From the NCBI GenBank assembly GCA_964020155.1, contig OZ026558.1, positions 1,682,163-1,746,162 of the forward strand: a DNA stretch of 64,000 nucleotides. Reading direction: 5' to 3'. Below, piece after piece: positions 9,466 to 20,692 of the stretch. This DNA comes from Chondrilla cf. caribensis (Eukaryota; Porifera; Demospongiae; Chondrillida; Chondrillidae). Position 1 is the first letter of the stretch; every line of letters begins with the position of its first letter. Under the pieces are notes generated by a model, which saw nothing but the letters and a program-made list of their open reading frames with translations, did no database searches and was not told the origin of the DNA. A program made the translations under genes and the position numbers.

Positions 9466-10597
9466 TCACTTCTTGTTAAACTTCAGTTTCATTTCAACAA
9501 GTTTGAATGAGTAGTATACAGGACCACCAGGTTTGGCATTGTTCCATGTGATGCCTTTAGCATTACTCACTCCTCCTGTCAAGTACTCACCGTTAAGATT
9601 AACCCAGCGGCATTGGTTGAACCACCAACCTCCTCTGAATGTGACTGCACAGTTACTACCATTCCACTTGTCATGATCTTGGTCATAGGTGGTGAACATC
9701 TGTCCACTGTGGTAGGGGAGTTCATCTCCAGCATCTCCGCTGTATCCCGACACGTTCATTCTATAGTTAGTACTACCATCTCCGACTACAAACTGGGAGT
9801 ATTCTGCATAGTAAGAGTTCCCTTCCCAGTCTCCTAACTCCACCCTGAGCTTGGTTCCAGGAAGGTTGTTTGTCATGCAGTGGATGTTGTCAAGTCCCAT
9901 CCAGTATTCTCCTCTGGGGTTTCCAAATCCATTGACATAACTGTTCCAGTTACGATAGAATCCAACTGCTCCGTTAAATCTTCTCTGGAAGACGGTCCAC
10001 TTTCCTCTCATGTCGCAATAAGCAGTGAAGGGTCCACACCCACAGTCCATGGTGTAGACTCCAGAACGTGAGCACACATGTTGGTGAACTTGTTCACATC
10101 CACAGGGAGTGAGGGTTGGGCAGGTGTCATGACCTTTAGCAGAACCTGAATAACCAACACAATGAGAGATTATAGTGGATGGGAGCAGTTTGTATCTTTG
10201 GAATCATGCAAAATTGTGAAAAAGAAGATTTTTATTGGAAGTGTAGATGTAGACATATAGTTTACTTTATACCCTGTAGGTACGTACATATGTACAGTAT
10301 TTTATTATATTTTGAAAGGTGTAGTGGTTCACTGGATGGGCTATGCAGTATAAGTATGTAACTATGCATCAGGTACCTACGTATGTTAGTACGTACATAT
10401 GTACACTGTATGTGTGAGAGTTCTGTTAGAGTGTGCATTTACTGTATGTTTGTATGTGTAGTGTTTGTTGTGTATAAACATGGCCCACATTATCCACTGT
10501 ACACACAGCCTGTATGCAGTACTGTACTAAGTTACTCACATTGCTGAAATGCTGCCACTGATATTATCCCAAGGAAGATAGTGACCTTAGAGAACAT
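9466..10597 (-). CDS. FReD-3, secreted fibrinogen-related protein (type A)
   Basis: Exons 10540-10597 and 9466-10145, intron 394 nt, 245 residues. It is the closest relative of FReD-1 in exons, intron and flanks. Differences cluster at the pocket and tail: DQDHDKWNGSNCAVTFRGG (one residue longer than FReD-1), WWFNQCRWVNLNGEYLTGG and KPGGPVYYSF. Like FReD-1 it has Arg instead of His after the pocket cysteine. CDM is preceded by AY and followed by RGKW rather than EGNW, which removes the NWT sequon found in nearly all paralogs. Confidence 0.92.
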
Positions 10598-10685
10598 TGT
10601 TCTTTCTGTTGTTCTTCTCTGATCTTCCTCTCTTCCTGTCAGTATTCCTCTAGTGATAGCTGATTCTGCTAATTCACCCATCTCC

Positions 10686-10757
10686 TTATATAGCCTTGGT
10701 TGGGATGAGAATGACGTATGTTGAGTTGTCATAGTGATTTCTTATTACCATGGTGAT
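10686..10757 (-). promoter_or_regulatory. Promoter of FReD-3
   Basis: TATA box at about 10686-10693, TGACGTA, a degraded first X-box (GTTGTCATAGTGAT) and an intact-looking second one (ATTACCATGGTGAT, 10744-10757). Confidence 0.7.
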
Positions 10758-11014
10758 CTTGTGTACACATTGGAACTAGTATGAATATGGCAGGATTCAT
10801 GTTATTTGAGAGGTTGGTTGGTGGTTGTGCTTAGCTGAAAACAACTCACCTCTGTGTCTGCAGTGTGGAGGTCTTCCTTTTGTGTTGTTATGAGTTGTTT
10901 CTCTTATATGAATGCTTTCATACATATTCTTTGTACAATGTTGCTATGCAGCTGTTTCAAGTTTGTAAGTGGATATTGGAAGCCTTTTAATGCTATACTT
11001 GCATAATACCATTT
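10758..11014 (-). repeat. Class I spacer, proximal block
   Basis: Same block as 1677-1935, with the minus-strand GTGAGT donor at about 10840-10850. This is the first of four tandem spacer units. Confidence 0.6.
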
Positions 11015-11292
11015 CCTGTGTGTAGACAAGGCAGGTTCCTGTGTGTAGACAAGGCAGGCTCCTGTGTGTAGACATGTCAGGTTCCTATGTGTAGACAAGG
11101 CAGGTTCCTGTGTGTAGACAAGGCAGGTTCCTGTGTGTAGACATGGCAGGTTCCTGTGTGTAGACATGGCAGGTTCCTGTGTGTAGACAAGGCAGGTTCC
11201 TATGTGTAGACATGGTATGTTCCTGTGTGTAGACATGTCAGGTTCCTGTGTGTAGACATGGCAGGTTCCTGTGTGTAGACATGGCAGGTTCC
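11015..11292. repeat. 23-bp minisatellite, about 12 copies
   Basis: Same 23-mer as at 1936. A mixture of ACATGG, ACAAGG and ACATGT variants. Confidence 0.95.
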
Positions 11293-12224
11293 TCTGTTGA
11301 GCATACAGGTACACAACACAACCTGTGGAGCATGTACATAGTAAGGCCTTTTTGCTTATCAATTCCAATTTTTTTGTAGATGTGGCCATTTTCTCATTTA
11401 TTAATGGCATTTACACAATTAAATGGTGTATATATGTTTGCTGATATTCATTTCAAAGTCTGAAGTAGGTTTAAGCAGTTTTATATTGATATTTATTTAC
11501 ATATACAAATTTCATATTGTAATTTCCTATCACAATGGCATTGTTTTAACCAAATTGCTATGTGACCACAGTCATACTGACCACACTTATTTTGGTTGTC
11601 CTGAACCAGACAGCTTAGTGATCTTGTTACTCTACTGTGAGGGGTGTGTTGTGTGTAACAGAGCAACAAACCTCCACAATTATGAATGAACACCAGGTTT
11701 GGCATAGATAGACCTTTATACTCTGTATTACTCCCTCCTTCTGTCAAGTACTCACTGTCGTGTCAAACATGCAGGTGCTTGTGTGGAACATGTAATTTCA
11801 ATTTCGTTATTACTCCACACAATGGTTGAAACTGTCAACTAATGAATATCATTGTTTCCACACGTGTACAAATTGGGGTCTATTGTATGCATATTATTAT
11901 GTATGTAATATGTGTATGTTGAGTTGTCATAGTGATTTCTTATTACCATGGTGATATTGGAGTATATACACATTGAAATTAATATGAATATAACAGGATT
12001 CATGTTATTTGAGTGGTTGGTTGGTGGTTGTGCTTAGCGGAAAACACCTCACCTCAAAGATCTGTGTCTGTAGTGTGGAGGTCTTCCTTCTGTGCTGTTA
12101 TGGGTTGTTTCTCTTATATGAATGCTTTCATATATGTTCTTTGTACAATGTTGCTATGCAGCTGTTTCAAGTTTGTAAGGGGATATTGGAAGCCTTTTAA
12201 TGCTCTACTTGCATAATACCATTT
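11293..12224. repeat. Tandem spacer unit, distal part (unit 1) and next proximal block
   Basis: Non-coding. Order: TTGAGCATACAGG block, GTGACCACAGTC block, FReD relic (11691-11760), AACATGCAGGTGC segment, a pair of X-box-like sites (about 11926-11954) with no TATA box or exon 1, and then the donor block again. Confidence 0.65.
11691..11760 (-). pseudogene. FReD exon 2 relic
   Basis: Same frameshifted C-terminal relic as at 2566, in spacer unit 1. Confidence 0.7.
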
Positions 12225-13697
12225 TTGTGTGTAGACATGTCAGGTTCCTGTGTGTAGACATGTCAGGTTCCTGTGTGTAGACATGTCAGGTTCCTCTGTG
12301 TAGACAAGGCAGGTTCCTGTGTGTAGACAAGGCAGGTTCCTGTGTGTAGACAAGGCAGGTTCCTGTCTGTAGACATGTCAGGTTCCTGTGTGTAGACATA
12401 GCAGATTCCTGTGTGTAGACATGGCAGGTTCCTGTGTGTAGACGAGGCAGGTTCCTATGTGTAGACAAGGCAGGTTCCTGTGTGTAGACAAGGCAGGTTC
12501 CTGTGTGTAGACATGTCAGGTTCCTGTGTGTAGACATAGCAGATTCCTGTGTGTAGACAAGGCAGGTTCCTGTGTGTAGACAAGGCAGGTTCCTGTGTGT
12601 AGACAAGGCAGGTTCCTGTCTGTAGACATGTCAGGTTCCTGTGTGTAGACATAGCAGATTCCTGTGTGTAGACATGGCAGGCTCCTGTCTGTAGACATGG
12701 CAGGTTCCTGTGTGTAGACATGGCAGGTTCCTGTGTGTAGACAAGGCAGGTTCCTATGTGTAGACAAGGCAGATTCCTGTGTGTAGACATGTCAGGTTCC
12801 TATTTGTAGACATGTCAGGTTCCTGTGTGTAGACAAGGCAGGTTCCTGTGTGTAGACAAGGCAGGTTCCTGTGTGTAGACATAGCAGATTCCAGTGTGTA
12901 GACATAGCAGATTCCTGTGTGTAGACAAGGCAGGTTCCTGTGTGTAGACAAGGCAGGTTCCTGTGTGTAGACAAGGCAGGTTCCTGTGTGTAGACAAGGC
13001 ATGTTCCTGTGTGTAGACAAGGCAGGTTCCTGTGTGTAGACATGTCAGGTTCCTGTGTATAGACATGTCAGGTTCCTGTGTGTAGACAAGGCAGGTTCCT
13101 GTGTGTAGACAAGGCATGTTCCTGTGTGTAGACATGGCAGGTTCCTGTGTGTAGGCATGTCAGGTTCCTGTGTGTAGACAAGGCAGGTTCCTGTGTGTAG
13201 ACAAGGCAGGTTCCTATTTGTAGACATGTCAGGTTCCTGTGTGTAGACAAGGCAGGTTCCTGTGTGTAGACAAGGCAGGTTCCTGTGTGTAGACAAGGCA
13301 GGTTCCTGTGTGTAGACATAGCAGATTCCTGTGTGTAGACATAGCAGATTCCTGTGTGTAGACAAGGCAGGTTCCTGTGTGTCGACAAGGCAGGTTCCTG
13401 TGTGTAGACAAGGCATGTTCCTGTGTGTAGACAAGGCATGTTCCTGTGTGTAGACAAGGCAGGTTCCTGTGTGTAGACAAGGCAGGTTCCTGTGTGTAGA
13501 CAAGGCATGTTCCTGTGTGTAGACAAGGCAGGTTCCTGTGTGTAGACATGTCAGGTTCCTGTGTGTAGACATGTCAGGTTCCTGTGTGTAGACAAGGCAG
13601 GTTCCTGTGTGTAGACAAGGCATGTTCCTGTGTGTAGACAAGGCAGGTTCCTGTGTGTAGACATGGCAGGTTCCTGTGTGTAGACATGGCAGGTTCC
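12225..13697. repeat. 23-bp minisatellite, about 64 copies
   Basis: The largest array in the window (1,473 bp). Variants ACAAGGCAGGTTCCTGTGTG, ACATGTCAGG and ACATAGCAGATT are interspersed in blocks, with repeats of multi-unit patterns suggesting unequal exchange. Open frames up to 249 codons on the minus strand are by-products of the unit. Confidence 0.97.
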
Positions 13698-14626
13698 TCT
13701 GTTGAGCATACAGGTACACAACACAACCTGTGGAGCATGTACGTAGTAAGGCCTTTTTGCTTATCAATTCCAATTTTTTTGTAGATGTGGCCATTTTCTC
13801 ATATTAAATGGCATTTACACAATTAAATGGTGGATATCTGTTTGCTGATATTCATTTCAAATTCTGGAGTAGGTTTAAGCAGTTTCATATTGATATTTAT
13901 TTACATGTACAAATTTCATATTGTAATTTCCTATCACAATGGCCTTGTTTTACCAAATTGTTATGTGACCACAGTCATACTGACCACACTTATCCTGGTT
14001 GTCCTGAACCAGACAGCTTAGTGATCTTGTTACTCTACTGTGAGTGGTGTGTTGTGTGTAACAGAGCAACAAACCTCCACAATTATGAATGAACACCAGG
14101 TTTGGCATAGATAGACCTTTATACTCTGTATTACTCCCTCCTTCTGTCAAGTACTCACTGTCGTGTCAAACATGCAGGTGCTTGTGTGGAACATGCAATT
14201 TCAATTTCGTTATTACTCCACACAATGGTTGAAACTGTCAACTAATGAATATCATTGTTTCCACACGTGTACAAATTGGGGTCTATTGTATGCATATTAT
14301 TATGTATGTAATATGTGTATGTTGAGTTGTCATAGTGATTTCTTATTACCATGGTGATATTGGAGTATATACACATTGAAAATAATATGAATATGACAGG
14401 ATTCATGTTATTTGAGTGGTTGGTTGGTGGTTGTGCTTAGCCGAAAACACCTCACCTCAAAGATCTGTGTCTGTAGTGTGGAGGTCTTCCTTTTGTGCTG
14501 TTATGGGTTGTTTCTCTTACATGAATGCTTTCATATATGTTCTTTGTACAATGTTGCTATGCAGCTGTTTCAAGTTTGTAAGGGGATATTGGAAGCCTTT
14601 TAATGCTCTACTTGCATAATACCAGT
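13698..14626. repeat. Tandem spacer unit 2, distal part and next proximal block
   Basis: Same order of blocks as 11293-12224, over 90% alike by eye, including the FReD relic (about 14094-14163) and a TATA-less X-box pair (about 14327-14356). Confidence 0.7.
14094..14163 (-). pseudogene. FReD exon 2 relic
   Basis: Same relic as at 2566, in spacer unit 2. Confidence 0.7.
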
Positions 14627-14811
14627 TCTGTGTGTAGACAAGGCAGGTTCCTGTGTGTAGACAAGGCAGGTCCCTGTGTGTAGACAAGGCAGGTTCCTGT
14701 GTGTAGACAAGGCAGATTCCTGTTTGTAGACATGGCAGGTTCCTGTGTGTAGACAAGGCAGATTCCTGTGTGTAGACATGTCAGATTCCTGTGTGTAGAC
14801 ATGGCAGGTTC
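14627..14811. repeat. 23-bp minisatellite, about 8 copies
   Basis: Short array of the same 23-mer between spacer units 2 and 3. Confidence 0.95.
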
Positions 14812-15744
14812 CTCTGTTGAGCATACAGGTGCACAAACAACACAACCTGTGGAGCATGTACGTAGTAAGGCCTTTTTGCTTATCAATTCCAATTTTTTGA
14901 AGATGTGGTCATTTTCTCATATTAAATGGCATTTACACAATTAAATGGTGTATATATGTTTGCTGATATTCATTTCAAATTCTGGAGTAGGTTTAAGCAG
15001 TTTCATATTGATATTTATTTACATATACAAATTTCATATTGTAATTTCCTATCACAATGGCATTGTTTTAACCAAATTGTTATGTGACCACAGTCATACT
15101 GACTGCACTTATCCTGGTTGTCCTGAACAAGACGGCTTAGTGATCTTGTTACTCTACTGTGAGGGGTGTGTTGTGTGTAACAGAGCAACAAACCTCCACA
15201 ATTATGAATAAACACCAGGTTTGGCATAGTAGACCTTTATTCTCTGTATTACTCCCTCCTTCTGTCAAGTACTCACTGTCGTGTCAAACATGCAGGTGAT
15301 TGTGTGGAACATGCAATTTTAATTTCATTATTACTCCAAATAATGATTGAATTGTCAACTAATGAATATTGTTGTTTCCACACATGTGCAAATTGGGGTC
15401 TATTGTATGTATATTATTATGGATGTAATATGTGTATGTTGAGTTGTCATAGTAATTTCTTATTACCATGGTGATATTGGAGTATATACACATTGAAAAT
15501 AATATGAATATGACAGGATTCATGTTATTTGAGTGGTTGGTTGGTGGTTGTGCTTAGCTGAAAACACCTCACCTCAAAGATCTGTGTCTGTAGTGTGGAG
15601 GTCTTCCTTTTGTGCTGTTATGGGTTGTTTCTCTTACATGAATGCTTTCATATATGTTCTTTGTACAATGTTGCTATGCAGCTGTTTCAAGTTTGTAAGG
15701 GGATATTGGAAGCCTTTTAATGCTCTACTTGCTTAATACCATTT
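14812..15744. repeat. Tandem spacer unit 3, distal part and next proximal block
   Basis: Same blocks again, with the FReD relic at about 15213-15282 and a TATA-less X-box-like pair at about 15440-15475. Confidence 0.7.
15213..15282 (-). pseudogene. FReD exon 2 relic
   Basis: Same relic as at 2566, in spacer unit 3. Confidence 0.7.
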
Positions 15745-16597
15745 CCTGTGTGTAGACATGTCAGGTTCCTGTGTGTAGACATGTCAGGTTCCTGTGTGTA
15801 GACAAGGTAGGTTCCTGTGTGTAGACAAGGTAGGTTCCTGTGTGTAGACAAGGCAGGTTCCTGTGTGTAGACATGTCAGGTTCCTGTGTGCAGACATGTC
15901 AGGTTCCTGTGTGTAGACAAGGCAGGTTCCTGTGTGTAGACAAGGCAGGTTCCTGTGTGTAGACATGTCAGGTTCCTGTGTGTAGACATGTCAGGTTCCT
16001 ATGTGTAGACAAGGCAGGTTCCTGTGTGTAGACATGTCAGGTTCCTGTGTATAGACATGGCAGGTTCCTGTGTGTAGACAAGGCAGGTTCCTGTGTGTAG
16101 ACATGTCAGGTTCCTGTGTGCAGACATGTCAGGTTCCTGTGTGTAGACATGTCAGGTTCCTGTGTGTAGACAAGGCAGGTTCCTGTGTGTAGACATGTCA
16201 GGTTCCTGTGTGTAGATATGTCAGGTTCCTATGTGTAGACAAGGCAGGTTCCTGTGTGTAGACATGTCAGGTTCCTGTGTGTAGACATGTCAGGTTCCTG
16301 TGTGTAGACAAGGCAGGTTCCTATGTGTAGACATGTCAGGTTCCTGTGTGTAGACATGTCAGGTTCCTGTGTATAGACATGGCAGGTTCCTGTGTGTAGA
16401 CAAGGCAGGTTCCTGTGTGTAGACAAGGCAGGTTCCTATGTGTAGACATGTCAGGTTCCTGTGTGTAGACATAGCAGATTCCTGTGTGTAGACAAGGCAG
16501 GTTCCTGTGTGTAGATGAGGCAGGTTCCTGTGTGTAGACAAGGCAGGTTCCTTTGTGTAGACATGGCAGGTTCCTGTGTGTAGACATGGCAGGTTCC
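15745..16597. repeat. 23-bp minisatellite, about 37 copies
   Basis: Second-largest 23-mer array. Variants recur in a higher-order pattern (ACAAGGC, ACATGTC, GCAGACATGTC blocks repeat about every 230 bp). Confidence 0.96.
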
Positions 16598-16994
16598 TCT
16601 GTTGAGCATACAGGTACACAACACAACCTGTGGAGCATGTACGTAGTAAGGCCTTTTTGCTTATCAATTCCAATTTTTTTGAAGATGTGGCCATTTTCTC
16701 ATATTAAATACAACATTTACACAATTAAATGGTGTATATCTGTTTGCTGATATTCATTTCAAATTCTGGAGTAGGTTTAAGCAGTTTCATATTGATATTT
16801 ATTTACATATACAAATTTCATATTGTAATTTCCTATCACAATGGCCTTGTTTTACCAAATTGTTATGTGACCACAGTCATACTGACCACACTTATCCTGG
16901 TTGTCCTGAACCAGACGGCTTAGTGATCTTGTTACTCTACTGTGAGGGGTGTGTTGTGTGTAGCAGAGCACAAACCTCCACTATTATGAATAAA

Positions 16995-17064
16995 CACCAG
17001 GTTTGGCATAGATAGACCTTTATACTCTGTATTACTCCCTCCTTCTGTCAAGTACTCACTGTCG
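16995..17064 (-). pseudogene. FReD exon 2 relic
   Basis: Same relic as at 2566, in spacer unit 4. Confidence 0.7.
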
Positions 17065-17479
17065 TGTCAAACATGCAGGTGCTTGTGTGGAACATGCAAT
17101 TTTAATTTCATTATTACTCAAAACAATGATTGAATCTGTCAACTAATGAATATTGGTGTTTCCACACATGTACAAATTGGGATCTATTGTATGCATGATA
17201 TTATATACATTACATACATATATATTATTATTATATATATTATATATATGTATGTAATGTATGTATGTTGAGTTGTCATGGTAATTTCTTATTACCATGG
17301 TGATATTGGAGTGCACATTGGAACTGGTATGAATATGGCAGGATTCATGTTATTCCACTAATTGGTTAGTGTTTGGTTAGTGGTTGTACGTAGCTGAAAA
17401 CAACTCACCTCAAGGATCTGTGTCTGTAGTGTGGAGGTCTTCCTTGTGTGCTGGTATGAGTTGTGAAGACATGCATATT

Positions 17480-17525
17480 CCTGTGGTAGGAGAGCTTATC
17501 TCCAGGATTTCTGCTATATCTAGAT
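17480..17525 (-). pseudogene. FReD exon 2 relic
   Basis: Minus strand SRYSRNPGDKLSYHRNM, a decayed YSGDAGDKLSYHSGQM. Confidence 0.65.
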
Positions 17526-18215
17526 ATAAGGTGTCGTGCAACTGAGATAGCGCGTGATTTTGCAAGACCTTCTTGCGCGTTCGCGTGATAATAGTTCGCT
17601 ATCACACAGGATTACCCGAGACAATATTGCGCGTTCGTGAGCAAAGCAACAAGTAATTCGAGTTAAAAAAACTCGTGGGGCTGCCGCCCCCCGCACTCGA
17701 ATTACTTGGAGGTCTTTCTTAGGTTTAGAAGAACCTTTGCTGAGGTTATTACGTTTGGCGAAGCTTCAGTGCACGAATTCTAGCCCAATTTCTAATTGTC
17801 GGTGTTTGAAATCGGCCATCTTTATTTCGCGCAATATAAATAATAATATAAATTCATTGTTGCGGTTACGCGTAGGAACACGTATTATATATATACATCG
17901 GACGACATACCTACCGGAAGTCGAAATGCGGCATCCCCTAAAAATGACTTGTGACGTGTACCGTAGGTGCATATATTGAACATGCAGGTGTTTGTGTCGA
18001 ACATGCAATTTCAATTCTATTATTATTTGAAACAATGATTGAGCAACAATGATTGAAACTGTCAACCAATGAATACTGCTTTTTACACACATGTACGTAC
18101 AAATTTGGATCTATTGTATGCACAATCTTATGTACTGTAATTGAACTTGAAATCATTATACTTCAGGTATGTATGTGCATTGCGCATACAGACATACATA
18201 ATATTCAAATCAGAT

Positions 18216-19158
18216 TCATTTCTTGTTAAACTTTAGTTTCATTTCAACTAATTTGAATGAGTAGTATGTAGGAGCACCAGGTTTGGCATTGTTCCATGAG
18301 AGACCCTTAGCATCTGGATTACTCCCTCCTGCCAAGTACTCACCATTAAGATTAACTGTGTGGCAGTTGTTGTACCACCAACCTCCTCTGTATGAGACTG
18401 CACAGTTGAAACTCCTCTTGTCATGATCTTGGTCATAGGTGGTGAACATCTGTCCACTGTGGTGGGAGAGCTGATCTCCAGCATCTCCGCTAAATCCTGA
18501 CACGTTCATTCTATAGTTGGTACTACTGTCTCCAACTACGAACTGGGAGTATTCTGCATAGTAAGAGTTCCCTTCCCAGTCTCCTAACTCCACCCTGAGC
18601 TTGGTTCCAGGATAAGTGCTGGACATACAATAAATGTGTTTGAGTCCCATCCAGTATTCTCCTCTGGTAACTCCAAATCCATTGACGTATTCAGTCCAAT
18701 TGCGGTAGAATGGAACTGCTCCGTTAAATCTTCTCTGGAAGACGGTCCAGTTTCCTCTCATGTCACAATAAGCAGTGAAGGGTCCACACCCACAGTCCAT
18801 GGTGTAGACTCCAGAACGTGAGCACACATGTTGGTGAACTTGTTCACATCCACAGGGAGCGAGGGTTGGGCAGGTGTCATGACCTTTAGCAGAGCCTGAA
18901 TAACCAACACAATGAGAGATTATAGTGGATATGTACATACTTACCTGCAAAACATGCATTTACAGTACTGTGTGTTAGTTGTTATGTTAGAGTGTGTATT
19001 TACAGTATGTGTGTATGTGTAGTGTTTAGTGTGTATACACATGGCCCACATTATCCACTGTACACACAGCCTGTATGCAGTATTGTACTAAGTTACTCAC
19101 ATTGCTGAAATGCTGCCACTGATATTATCCCAAGGAAGATAGTGACCTTAGAGAACAT
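18216..19158 (-). CDS. FReD-4, secreted fibrinogen-related protein (type B)
   Basis: Exons 19101-19158 and 18216-18895, intron only 205 nt, 245 residues. Type B backbone: AVPFYRNWTEYVNGFGVTRG and GLKHIYCMSSTYPGTK, which adds an NWT sequon. Pocket segment DQDHDKRSFNCAVSYRGG, then WWYNNCHTVNLNGEYLAGG; the pocket His is present. The tail is SNPDAKGLSWNNAKPGAPTY. The intron is the same length as in FReD-8 and carries no insertion. Confidence 0.92.
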
Positions 19159-19247
19159 TGTTCTTTCTCTTGTTCTTCTCTGATCTTCCTCTCTTCCTGT
19201 CAGTATTCCTCTAGTGATAACTGATTCTGCTAATTCACCCATCTCCT

Positions 19248-19319
19248 TATATAGTCTTGGCTGGGGATGAGAATGACGTGTGTAGAGTTGTCAAGGTGAT
19301 TTCTTATCACCATGGTGAT
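19248..19319 (-). promoter_or_regulatory. Promoter of FReD-4
   Basis: TATA box at about 19248-19255, TGACGTG, first X-box weakened (GTTGTCAAGGTGAT), second a perfect palindrome ATCACCATGGTGAT. Confidence 0.7.
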
Positions 19320-19555
19320 CTTGTGTACACATTGGAACTAGTATGAATATGACAGGATTCATGTTATTCCAGTAATTGGTTAGTGGTTGTATGTAGCCAA
19401 AATCAACTCACCTCAAAGATCTGTGTCTGTAGTGTGGAGAACTTCCTTATATGCTGGTATAAGTTGTGTAGACATGCATATTCCTGTGGTAGGAGAGCTC
19501 ATCTCCAGCATTTCTGCTGTACCCAAACAGAAGGTCTTGTGTGTTACTGGATGGT
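19320..19555 (-). repeat. Short spacer with donor block and FReD relic
   Basis: Donor block at about 19400-19420 and a FReD relic at 19482-19530. The spacer stops at GTGTTACTGGATG, where the LINE fragment begins. Confidence 0.55.
19482..19530 (-). pseudogene. FReD exon 2 relic
   Basis: Resembles the SGNAGDELSYHR region of the domain; better preserved than the other copies. Confidence 0.6.
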
Positions 19556-20595
19556 ATTATTATTATTATTATTAACCTGTTCGCATTAATATTGGTACAA
19601 GAAACAAAGTTTGATCTTAGTATACCAATTATTAACGCCTAGGTCTTAGCTACTAGTTCGATTAAGTTGTTCCATTCTCCTCGTGCCTGTGCTTTTGTAC
19701 GCAATAACTCCAAATCCTTCTTTGACTTCAACTTGTATGGAGTACCCTTGAGATCGTCGTTAAGGACTATTGGCAATGTGGTTCTTGGTCTGCCGCGCCT
19801 ACCTGTTCCGTGTTGGCTGAAATAGGCTATCATGGCTTTATTGGCTGGTACATTTGGTGGAAGTCTCAATATGTGTCCAAAGAGCTTCCATCTTGCATAG
19901 AGAGCCATTGTTGAAATAGGTTCAGAGTGTGTGCGTTTGTATAGTGCTTTGTTGGAGATGTGATCAGGGTAAAAGATCCCGAGAAGAAAGCGCAGTTGTT
20001 TGCGGTGAAAGATGTCTAGGCTAGTAAATTCACCTTTAGTAAGGCCCCATGTGCCCATGTTGTACGTCAGGGTAGGGAGGACATAGGCTTTGTACAGTCT
20101 GATTCGCCTTGATTCACTTACGTGCTGTCTACGGAACCAGAGTGTCATCATTTTACGAAATGCGATGGTGGCTTGTTGTTTCCTCCTCTGTATATCCTGG
20201 AGGTCTCCCAGAAGTGAACCTAAGACTTTTGCGTTTCTCCATAATTCTTCGGTCGAGTTTGAAGATGTCAGTTCCACCCACTCTGTTTTGGATTCGTTGA
20301 CGTGTAGGTCCCAGGATTCAAGGATGGTTTTGATTTGTGGTAATGACTGTTGGAGGTGTTCATGACAGGTGCTGATAAAGGTGACATCGTCGGCATATTC
20401 TGTTTCTGTTGGAATAATCATGTCTGTTTGTGGAGCTGGTTGTAAATGTGCCCTTACATCTCTCAAAGTCGCTTCCAGGTAACACACAAACAACACAGGA
20501 GAAAGTGAGTCACCTTGAGGTGTTCCTGTGGTAGTGGTGAATGGCATGCCAGTGATGTCATTGATCCTTATGGAAAGGGTAGTGTTTACTAGCAA
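19556..20595 (-). mobile_element. 5'-truncated non-LTR retrotransposon (LINE) 3' end
   Basis: Minus-strand open frame ending at 19639, about 318 codons of element plus some host codons. Landmarks in order: RT palm GTPQGDSLSPVLF, catalytic YADDVTFIST, thumb-like KAYVLPTLTYNMGTWGL, then RKQLRFLLGIFYPDH, YARWKLFGHILRLP and a basic C-terminal GRRGRPRTTLP. These are typical of the RT C-terminal half of LINEs encoding an endonuclease upstream; the N-terminal endonuclease and first RT motifs are absent, so it is 5'-truncated. The 3' end is a (TAT)n microsatellite at 19556-19574. The left flank (GTTACTGGATG) and right flank (CAACAGGTAC) are continuous with the spacer seen at about 3050-3105 apart from some 35 missing bases. 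It has no stop codons within the frame, so it is fairly young. Confidence 0.88.
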
Positions 20596-20692
20596 CAGGT
20601 ACATATCTCCACACGTACGTACGTACATACACATGTACACTGTATGTACTGTGTGGTATGTATTGTTAGAATGTACATTTACAGTACGTACA

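Larger units (their letters stand above)
16598..18215. repeat. Tandem spacer unit 4, then mixed spacer and beta flank
   Basis: Non-coding. FReD relics lie at 16995-17064 and 17480-17525. From about 17540 to 17935 there is a dispersed repeat absent from the other spacers: arms CAAGTAATTCGAGT and ACTCGAATTACTTG form a hairpin (about 17650-17710), followed by AACCTTTGCTGAGGTTATTACG and a segment also present inside the element at 28540-29426 and, more diverged, at 45050-45170. The beta flank follows from about 17960. Confidence 0.6.

Noticed and set aside
13045..13794. Minus-strand open frame of about 249 codons of STHRNLPCLHTGT repeats
   Set aside because: It is the 23-bp minisatellite read in a frame without stops. 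Equivalent frames occur in overlapping phases and in all arrays, and only the flanks have any start context. No signal, splice or codon-use support.
12225..16597. CRISPR-like array
   Set aside because: Units are contiguous 23-mers with no unique spacers, and the context is a eukaryotic genome.
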